A stretch of DNA of 64,000 nucleotides from Margaritifera margaritifera (lineage: Eukaryota > Mollusca > Bivalvia > Unionida > Margaritiferidae). Below, piece after piece: positions 56,108 through 64,000 of the stretch; the stretch's first letter is position 1; every line of letters begins with the position of its first letter. Below the pieces are notes generated by a model. That model did not search any database. It was not told the origin of the DNA and was given only the letters and a program-made list of their open reading frames with translations. Location of the stretch: the NCBI GenBank assembly GCA_029931535.1, contig JAQPZY010000912.1:434001-498000 (forward strand). The letters are read 5' to 3'. A program made the translations under genes and the position numbers.

Positions 56108-56702
56108 ATGGCTGAAATTAAGTCTTTGTTTTGAGGTGTGCCTGCAGTGGATACTTCTTATATTCGGAGTGATAGCATGACTAATGATGCTGCTGTAGCG
56201 AGTACTCTTCCAGAGTTGGATGACTTAAATTTGGCTTTGTGCGATTTTTTATCTTCTTCTCGTGAATATTTTCTGGTAGTACCGCCTTCACCTACGTCTC
56301 CAGCATTACCAGTCTATGATGATTTCAGAAAGAAATAAATGGAGAGTTAACGACTTTTTTGCAACGTCAAAAAGAAGAATAGACATCTGTTCTACAACAA
56401 GAAGAGGAAAAGAAAAAAAAAACAAGAGGAGAAGAGGAAAACTTTGAACAGTGAACAGAAGGCAGAGAGTGAAAATAAAACTGTTAGTGTGTTACAAGAC
56501 ATTTCGACAGAGTTAAAACACTTGAGAAAATGTATCAAACTTCTTTGGAGAAACGTAGAGAAAGAGACCTACACGTAAACCAGTCACTACACAGATGTTA
56601 GTAACTACAGCAACCACAACCGCTGCTAATACCACAGCTGGAGTAGGCCTTGGACGTGGAAAAGGTGTAATGCAGTTGCAGTAGATGTTATCAAGTTCAT
56701 AA
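56108..56702 (+). pseudogene. Solo paralogue of the viral coiled-coil basic protein
   Basis: ATG 56108 opens MAEIKSLF, followed by a stop at 56132 and a frame to 56338 with DTSYIRSDSMTND and VVPPSPTSPALPVYDDF, which align with TETSYPRSES and VVPPPRPSLPVIDDF of the gene at 29297. A coiled-coil region in broken frames follows (EEEK/QEEK-like), then ENKTVSVLQDI and ELKHLRK, then a Thr-rich linker and GVGLGRGKGVMQLQ, ending at 56702. Order, spacing, promoter block and 3' stem-loop all match, so it descends from the same gene. No polymerase, integrase or TIR is seen nearby. Confidence 0.8.
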
Positions 56703-56719
56703 CTTTTTCAAAACCCAAC

Positions 56720-56735
56720 GGTCCTTTTCAGGCCC
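56720..56735 (+). terminator. Histone-type 3' stem-loop of the solo paralogue
   Basis: GGTCCT-TTTC-AGGCCC then CCACC, with one mismatch in the stem; 'gtcttagaaacagaga' about 25 bases on corresponds to the downstream element. It lies 17 bases after the stop. Confidence 0.72.
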
Positions 56736-56804
56736 CCACCATCCCCAAATTGTCTTAGAAACAGAGATATTGTTCAATCATTGCCAATCTATGTGTTTTA
56801 TGTT

Positions 56805-57010
56805 TTGTGTATGTCTATGTCTTGTGTATGTCTATGTTTTGTGTATGTCTATGTTTTGTGTATGTCTATGTCTTGTGTATGTCTATGTCTTGTGTATGTC
56901 TATGTTTTGTGTATGTCTATGTCTTGTGTATGTCTATGTTTTGTGTATGTCTATGTTTTGTGTATGTCTATGTCTTGTGTATGTCTATGTCTTTTGTATG
57001 TCAATGTCTT
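56805..57010. repeat. 17-18-bp tandem repeat (tgtctatgttttgtgta)
   Basis: About 12 units alternating gtttt and gtctt. All three frames stay open, giving Cys/Val/Tyr-rich artefact proteins. The unit resembles the 'ctatgttttgtgtttg' stretch downstream of the stem-loop at the left end of the Polinton. Confidence 0.92.
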
Positions 57011-57059
57011 CCATAAACCCCTTACCCTTCAGGTGTGATAGAATATAAATAGGTTGCTC

Positions 57060-58836
57060 GGTATAGTGTGTGTAAGCACACCTACCCTTGCTTGTGTGTG
57101 ATAGGCATTTTTACAGACAGACAGGAACAATTCTTTTCTTAACTAGTACAAAACACTCCATGTACGATACATAACTTCGATGTAGTTTAGTTCTTACAGT
57201 TTTTAAAAAAAAGATGGAACTCCCTACTTTGATTTCAAAGTACACCATCACTTACGCCGAGCTTGTTTGTTTTCTTATACAGTACCGTTCTCCAATATAA
57301 AAAAGTTCAAAGACAAAAAGATCATTTTGAATACAAGCATTCACCGAGAAATTGCGTTGTCATGTCCTTTCTTTTAATGCAATTGTTGTTTAAGATGTGT
57401 TGTACCTGTTTTAACTTTGCTTTTCCCAACAAGCATGAACAAAGGGTTATTATTTCTTTTAATCATCTCGAAAAATGTGTGTTTTCTTAAACAGTTCTAC
57501 AGAGCATTAAGGGGTCTTTTGCTAAAACTGTTGGATGAACCTTGGTACCATGCTGGAGGACAAGTGTCCCCCTCCAGGCCCCGCCCCCACCCTCCATCCA
57601 CACCCCACCCCCACCCCTCCGCATGACAAATTTGGCACGTGTGGTAATATACATTTGTAGCATAAACCCGAAGTTAGTTTGCATTATGTAAAGAAAACTA
57701 TGAAATATTAACCGAAAATAGCTTGTAGTTGAATGCTATTGCGATCCATTTTTTAATAAATCTTACAAGACGCAATGAAACTATCATACTCGTCAATCTA
57801 AAATTATTAATTTTCATTCGACCTGATAAGATAATAAGCCTGTCTTTTACATTTAAAAATAGTCTAATTGAATTATCATCAAAGAAAGTTGTATTACGAT
57901 AATTCTTGAAATTGCATGCGGTCACAACCCAGATTGTACTATAAGGGATTTTCTAATAAAATATAATATGATTGAATACAAGTGCTGGCCATTTTCAAAT
58001 AATTTTTACTCGCTTAGATCACTACATTGATGCTATTTTATTCCTTTCGAGTATTTATGAGCACGCATCCACGTAGTCCGTATTTGAGAACAAATTGTCT
58101 TATCGGGAAAATGATCATTTTTGTACTTTGTTTGTTACGAACTTAAGGAAAATTATATTTTATATTTACCTATTTAAGCAAGCAAGTGAACGACCAAAAG
58201 AAATACCTCTACAAATATTGAGAATGTAATATAGTCAAGGTGGACACAAATACTTCCGATTCAGATAGTTTTTCACTTCTCTATTAAACCAATTTGTTTT
58301 CAAGAGCATATGATGGCTATTATGTCAATAATGAAAAAGATCATTGGCTTCAATTCATAACAAAATATCTATTTTGTAAGCATTATTGAAACAAATCGAC
58401 ATTACAGGGGAAAAATTGATCATCAGGAAAACATATATTGAATTAAACATGTTTTCTTAAATGCATATAATGCCTAAGTGAAAGTGCACAATCATATGTT
58501 CAAGCTTGCAATGGAAAAGTGAATTTACCGAGTTTGCACACTACTATCAAATTTCTTTTCATTTCTGTTCTTTTTATAAAAAAAATTATACATGATTTCA
58601 ACTCAGTTCTAGGTGGCACATACGGGCATGTGTCATTTAAGCTCCTTTGAGGATTCAAGCTGGGACAGAGATAGTTCAATGATGAAATCTGAGTCTCAAG
58701 TTATCAAAAGAGATATCAAACCATGCGTTGAGCTACAAATTCCTACCCTTTTATGACGGATCGCGTGTTTAGTGTTTTTGTCAAGTTGTGTCGCACGTTA
58801 TAAAGTCATCAGTTCACAGTGTGTCATCGTCATGGC

Positions 58837-58899
<63 letters not shown>

Positions 58900-59539
58900 C
58901 TTAGGGTGGGGTCTTAAACGTCATAGCCAAGACCCTCACTCTTTGGGGACTTTTTTTTGATTATGTAAGTAAATGTATAGCTGTGTAATATATTTATATA
59001 CCACGCGCAAATAGCTGTTGTTTCATACAATCATTCATTTACACATATTTATGAGCATTTTATTCTGGTGATTCCTTCACTTATCTTGGAATTGTAATGT
59101 ATCGTTCGTGTGGTCAACAAAATTTACATGATAGGGGTTTATATAAGGCCAAAATGCTGGTTTCCCAATCGTGAACTGTTCACCATGTAAGATTTTCCCA
59201 AAGATTCCGCCAATGAATATTGTTTAAACTAACCTGATTTTTTCCATGTAAAGAAGTTGTATTTACAAAATGGAACATATCTTTTTATACATTTTTTAAA
59301 TAATTTATATGCGTTGTTTTATTCTTACCATTGCGAGCCGGTTCAAAACTACCTGCGAACATGCATTTAATTTATATAGATTGATATACCTATGACAGTT
59401 GCAAATTAAGTAGATATCAAGCACATGGTAGATAACCAACTAACTTGTCCTCAAATAGTTCTGTTGTGTGTCAAGCGAAGCACTATCACGTTTTACAATT
59501 TAAAAACTGATAGCGCAAACCGGTACACCATAACGCAAA
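57060..59539. other. stretch without recognised gene
   Basis: A (GT)n microsatellite at 58838-58897 is the only clear feature. Short frames are unassigned. The promoter and 5' untranslated region of the transporter gene may lie just before 59540. Confidence 0.45.
58838..58897. repeat. (GT)n microsatellite
   Basis: Pure GT. Confidence 0.97.
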
Positions 59540-59738
59540 ATGATCACACCGGAACACACTGCGAGATCGTGGCACCGCTGGATAGTACTCGGAAGCAGCT
59601 ATATTTCAGTTTTATTGGTCCTTGGACTTCTATTTGGGTTTCCGAGGTTGTTTTCCATACTTTTAGATGTGTTCCGAGAGAGCCGAGCCAGTACAGTGAC
59701 TGTACATTCAATTATGACTGGAGTCTTCTATTGTGTTG
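59540..59738 (+). CDS. Monocarboxylate-transporter-like (MFS, SLC16-type) gene, exon 1
   Basis: ATG 59540 opens a soluble start (MITPEHTARSWHRW) and the first membrane helix (LLVLGLLFGFPRLF), then FRESRASTVTVHSIMTGVFY, which matches the loop and start of helix 2 typical of monocarboxylate transporters. The exon is 199 bases and ends in phase 1 at a GTAAAG donor (59739). The canonical N-terminal motif of the family is only partly kept, with SWHRWIVLG standing where the DGGWGW-type segment is usual. Upstream frames show nothing better as a start. Confidence 0.82.
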
Positions 59739-59929
59739 GTAAAGTTTTGTGCATGTCTGCATCTTTAAGTAGATTATTGGCTATATAACCTGTTCTGGGT
59801 GAGTTTCAAGTCCACGCTTTGATGATTTATGAGTATTTGTTTAAGTAAATGTAAATGAAAGTATATATATTGAGAGCTCAATGGCGTTAAGTAAGTGCCT
59901 CATACAATTAATGGGTTTGTTCTGAATAA

Positions 59930-60139
59930 TGGCGGCGCTACGGGTGGGGTGGGGGAAGTGGGTCGGGGCAGCGCCGTCAAGGGGGGGGGGGGAGCCGTCG
60001 AGATCTTTTTTTTTTTTTTTTTTTTTTTAGATGGCAGTTGGAGGTTGGCAACTGACATAGAAACTGTTCTCTGTGGCAAAGTAGGAGCGCCACTAAAGAA
60101 CATTGCCCCCGGGCGCCTCAGACCCTCGCGCCGCCACTG
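59930..60139. mobile_element. MITE, copy 2, in intron 1 of the transporter gene
   Basis: Left end ggcggcgctacggg, right end 'cgcgccgccactg' (complement CAGTGGCGGCGCG). Body shared with 51081-51310. It contains a G run and a poly-T run (about 60006-60029). Confidence 0.7.
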
Positions 60140-60334
60140 GTTCTGGAGTATGATTTTTTAAGGAAATAAAATAGTGTTTCAGAACGCATCTATGTAACAA
60201 TCTTTGCAACGGCATACACAGTATACAAGGGCAACTTATTAGCACATTTTCAAAACAATGGATGTTAGTTGGGTTTATACGGCACTTTTAACACGTTATT
60301 GGTTATATCATGCTGAGGAAATAGAAGGTAAGTG

Positions 60335-60445
60335 TCTTTCACCGAGGCAGCCGAAACGGGCTGGCGTGGGCGGGTATTGAACCAGCGACCCTCTGATTGC
60401 GAATACGATGCTCTACCAATAGAGTTACGAAGACTCCCCATTATA
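60335..60445 (-). mobile_element. tRNA-like repeat in intron 1
   Basis: On the minus strand 'taactctattggtagagca' (D-arm/A-box) and 'ggttcaataccc' (B-box) occur at tRNA spacing, but the anticodon stem does not pair well. A tRNA-derived SINE or tRNA pseudogene. Confidence 0.55.
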
Positions 60446-61251
60446 ACAATGAGATTGTAAGATAATAAGCATACGATTCAGAAAAAGAAACAAACAATAT
60501 AGATACTAACTGATCTAAAGTTCCGCTACAAGCATGCCCTTGCAGTTGATCAAATTTTGGTATCAAGTAATTATCAGTTTCAGCCTGTCAATGAGGACAG
60601 AAAGTGAAAATAAGTCGTATTAAATTGCTTGTATATACATGGCTTTCATGGATTCTGACACATTTGAATTAACAACTTTTCGTCGTATGCAAAAGAAATA
60701 ATTATCGAGTGCATTGAATTTTGTTAACGGATTTTTCTTTAGCATCATGGTTTCACCATAAAATCTTATGACAATATGAAGCAAGTTATTCTGTCTGATT
60801 CACCCAGGTACTCCTGAATTGCAAAACTTCGGTCCAAATGCCACCTGTGGACTTACTTTATCATGTCCACATTTTTCAGATATATTGCGATTGGTCATGT
60901 CCGTGCGTCCGTCCGTCCGTCTGTCGGTCGTTTCAAATTGTAACCTGAACCCAATCTACACTGGTAGAGTGGGTATCTTATTTCAAAAGAATGCGTAGAT
61001 AACAACGGGGAGGAAAGGTTTGGGTCAGAGGTCACATTTTCACAAGTAATATGGGCTTTTCCTCGTAACCTGAACTCCATCTACACCAAATTCGGACCGG
61101 GGTCATATTTGGTGTGATTTTTAACGAGCATGATTAGATGACAACGAAGGTTTTGAATCCTCTATGAAGTCAAGGGGGTGTGGGGAGTGAGGGAGGAGTC
61201 GAAAAAAGTGAAGATATTTGAGTCAGCGTCCATCTCTATATTCTTTTGCAG

Positions 61252-61395
61252 GTATAATAAATGGCCCCGTGACAGAAAGAATCGGTCCACACAAGGCAGG
61301 ATGTATAGGAGGAGCTTTGGCCAGTCTGGGATGGATCATTTCTTTCTTCTCAACCTCGATCCTATATTTGGATTTCTCCATTGGCGTATTAACAG
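61252..61395 (+). CDS. Monocarboxylate-transporter-like gene, exon 2
   Basis: Flanked by a pyrimidine-rich acceptor ending TTTTGCAG and a GTGGGG donor. 144 bases, phase 1 on both sides, encoding GIINGPVTERIGPHKAGCIG, then ALASLGWIISFFS and YLDFSIGVLTG, i.e. helices 2 to 4 with the short basic loop usual in MFS proteins. The weak donor is compatible with normal splicing because the next exon keeps phase. Confidence 0.88.
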
Positions 61396-61754
61396 GTGGG
61401 GATCATACGGTTTGCTTTTGGCAATCTACTTCAGAGGTATCAATACGCACAAAAAATCCAATATTAAAATCCTTTTAGTTCAAACAAAGTTTTATGTGAA
61501 TATATTCAACATTTAACATTAACTGTATCAATTATGGAGACATCCTTGAAAAATATTAACAAAGCAAAGATATATTCAACACTATAGCAAGAAGAATTGA
61601 AGATGATGATCATAGGTTCTCAACACTTTTCGCTGTATTTTTATCAATAAGGTCAATTGCGATTTCCCTGTCACTTTATTAGCAAAAGGTTACAGCCAGA
61701 AATCCATTGGGCTGCTTCTAAAGTCAATATCTGGAACTGGTGGTATTTATGCAT

Positions 61755-62065
61755 ATGGTAGTAATTACGATGTGGATGTGGTCCTTCGCGTGCATATGGT
61801 AGTATTTACGATGTGAGTACGGTCCTTCGCGTGCATATGGTAGTATTTACGATGTGGATGTGGTCCTTCGCGTGCACATGGTAGTATTTACGATGTGAGT
61901 ATGGTCCTTCGCGTGCACATGGTAGTATTTACGATGTGAGTATGGTCCTTCGCGTGCACATGGTAGTATTTACGATGTGAGTATGGTCCTTCGCGTGCAC
62001 ATGGTAGTATTTACGATGTGAGTATGGTCCTTCGCGTGCACATGGTAGTATTTACGATGTGAGTA
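61755..62065. repeat. 41-bp tandem repeat, about 8 copies, in intron 2
   Basis: Unit 'cacatggtagtatttacgat' plus 'gtgagtatggtccttcgcgtg'; later copies are almost identical. Confidence 0.95.
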
Positions 62066-62889
62066 TGGGGGCAAAAATAAAAAACCCAAAGCAAGTTAGC
62101 TTGCATGGCACATCTATACCTATTGAAGAAAAATACTTGTGCTTGATTTGCATGAGTTTGACTTTACAGATATTTGTATACTGTAACTTTACACATCATT
62201 TACCGCAAGAACTGACGAGGTGTGCCGTTTTAGCGCCTCAAGACTACATTGTCTCGTTGGGCCATCAGTTGGTAATTAAATATGTGTTCTTCTGTATGAG
62301 TTTTGGTAAACATTTTATGAAGGTGTTTTGTCACAATAGCCACCATCTTGATTTGTTGAACTATAAAAATTGATACCATAAATACATTTTGATGAGGAGA
62401 GGCAAATGTTAGTAAACATATATTGCCAATGTTTTCACCAGTGTTTTATTTTAACAGTTTAAATTGTTTCGGGCATTTATACACGCAAATATATGAAAGA
62501 GAAAACAATGTAGATACTCGAAGAAAAGGTAGATAAATCGGAAGGATGTTATTGCTGTTATTTGTATTAGTTGGTTGATCATAATACACAACATACTTTA
62601 CAACGGAAATATTTGGAACACAAGGGATTTCAAACGAAGCGTCAGACGTTATACTAAGTGAGAAAATAAAGTATATCTGAAAGCAAATGGCAAACACCTG
62701 AGAACAAAAAGTAATCAGTCTTTCTTGAAATTGAAGCTTAAGAGAGACTTTTACAAGTCAAACCAAATGATACCGAAATACGTCCAACTTCAAAAGCTGA
62801 TACATTGTATTCATTCCATTTTGAGACTTTTGGACACGTTTATGACACTAATACCTTATCCATTAATATTTGTTTTATTTTACTGACAG

Positions 62890-63672
62890 GTTATGGCATA
62901 TCCTTTATCTACATCAGTACCGTGTCGGCGGTGAATCATCATTTTCATAAAAAATCTGGACTTGTCGTCCTTTCTATTCTAGCCACATCCAATGGAATCG
63001 GTGCTCTTATTTACCCATATATCTTTACCTACTGTGTTGACCAATTTGGAGTGCGGGGAACATTTCTACTGATTGGGGGAGTTCTCCTCAACAGCGTTCC
63101 GTTGTCGTGTCTCTGGCTTGTACCAAAGATTCAAGAAAACCAGGACTCCTCGAGTTACGATCTTGGACACACAAACGTACGGAAACGAAGGAAAAATCTG
63201 TTTACTCAAATATCCTCATTACGGACAAATAAGATATTTCTAATATACACCTTGGGATTCGTGTGCCTCGTAACGCCAAGCTTCGGTTTTATTGGTGTAT
63301 TTTCTGACGTAATTATAAGCAACGGATTCTCAAACGACCAAGTCAACACAGCCTTTTTAATATTCAATATTACTAACATTTTTGGAAGACTTTTGCCAGG
63401 TGTCCTAAAGCAGTTTCCTTTTATAAGTGCCTTATCGATTATGTTTTTCGTAGCCCTGGTTTCATCCGCTGCCTTTGCTATTCTCAATATGGTAGATGGC
63501 TTTGTGACCTATATGGCGTTATGTTCGTTAATAGGACTAATGGTTGGGGCGACGGTGGCGTCCGTGTCTGTGGTTACGCTTAGAATTGTTGGACAAGAAA
63601 ATTTAACATCTGGAATCGGGATTCAATTGACAACTAGTGGAATAGGACTGTTCTTAACAGGACCCGTGAATG
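62890..63672 (+). CDS. Monocarboxylate-transporter-like gene, exon 3
   Basis: Begins after acceptor ACTGACAG and ends at a GTGAGT donor; 783 bases, phase 1 at both ends, giving at least 375 codons with exons 1-2. It encodes YGISFIYISTVSAVNHHFHK, with helices 4-6, a charged central loop (NVRKRRKNLFTQISS), then helices 7 to about 11 (GFIGVFSDVIISNGFS, FGRLLPGVLKQF). Twelve-helix MFS members with a large central loop after helix 6 are typical of SLC16 proteins, which carry monocarboxylates or related small acids with protons across the plasma membrane. Substrate unknown. The last exon(s) lie beyond the window. This is the only host gene I can support here. Confidence 0.92.
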
Positions 63673-64000
63673 GTGAGTACGTCCATCAAAAGAGTTAAAA
63701 TATTTTGAGCCTATTTTTATTAAAACAAAAAAGAACGCTAAAATTAATGGTAAAGTTCGAGACTTGCCGATGGCGTTACATTTGAATTAGCGATGTTACT
63801 TATTGTAATTTTTGAAACTTCAATGAAAAACCAAACTAATTTGCTACAGTGCGCCGCCATCATGCTTGTCAGTGCTGTAGTTAGTGAACATTAGAGTAAA
63901 CTCCCCTTGCAATGCGCGACACTAGATAGGCACTTGCCCTATCCAGACTGTCATCGATACGACAAAGCAAGTGATGCCCTTTATTTAACATGTTAGATTC

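Noticed and set aside
56770..57048. Cys-rich 'toxin-like' frames of 69-92 codons
   Set aside because: All three frames are open through a 17-18-bp repeat; the Cys spacing is just the repeat period.
60335..60445. Functional tRNA gene
   Set aside because: A- and B-box-like elements are present but the anticodon stem does not pair; better explained as a tRNA-derived repeat.

Overview
The window is eukaryotic, non-coding-rich animal DNA, most likely from a marine invertebrate and plausibly a bivalve mollusc. The reasons are long (TC)n/(TA)n/(AC)n microsatellites, tRNA-derived SINEs, many minisatellites, one intron-containing host gene (a monocarboxylate-transporter-like MFS gene) and LTR and Polinton-type elements. 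The species assignment is inference; nothing in the sequence names it.

Layout. 1-5.4 kb: non-coding, with a decayed solo LTR (about 2.7-3.64 kb) and a 60-bp minisatellite. 5411-11047: a complete-ended LTR retrotransposon on the minus strand (two ~845-bp LTRs, GTGT flanks). Its gag-protease-integrase remnant lies upstream of its reverse-transcriptase remnant, the unusual Gmr1-like order of Ty3/gypsy elements. 11-22 kb: minisatellites and unassigned DNA. About 22-23.8 kb: a second, decayed gag-protease-integrase fragment of the same type on the plus strand. 24.1-28.5 kb: a satellite array with ~380-bp monomers of two alternating kinds.

28496-42343 is the centrepiece: a decayed Polinton/Maverick (adintovirus-like) element of about 13.8 kb with repeat-rich inverted termini. 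It carries a divergent pair of small basic-protein genes, a two-zinc-knuckle gene divergent from a protein-primed type B DNA polymerase, a BIR-domain gene, a two-module gene of unknown function, a possible Bcl-2-like gene, a small membrane protein, an A32/FtsK-type packaging ATPase, a basic core-like protein with an SV40-type nuclear localisation motif, an unknown Lys/Pro/Thr-rich protein, an rve integrase with C-terminal chromodomain, a small membrane protein and a penton-like capsid protein. Most are broken by stops and frameshifts. I do not see the major capsid (hexon) or the adenain-type protease. The most surprising signal is that both genes of the divergent pair at the left end finish in histone-type 3' stem-loops followed by purine-rich downstream elements. 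A related solo gene at 56.1-56.7 kb ends the same way, and a decayed copy of the 3' signal sits at 11.57 kb. The left flank of the element is satellite, the right flank is a truncated integrase-core pseudogene, and no target-site duplication is evident, so the locus has been rearranged.

42.3-59.5 kb: integrase-core pseudogene fragment, a degenerate ~150-bp repeat array, microsatellites, SINEs, a MITE and the solo paralogue of the viral basic-protein gene. 59.5-64 kb: three phase-1-linked exons of a monocarboxylate-transporter-like gene (plus strand, continuing past the window), with a MITE, a tRNA-like repeat and a 41-bp minisatellite in its introns.
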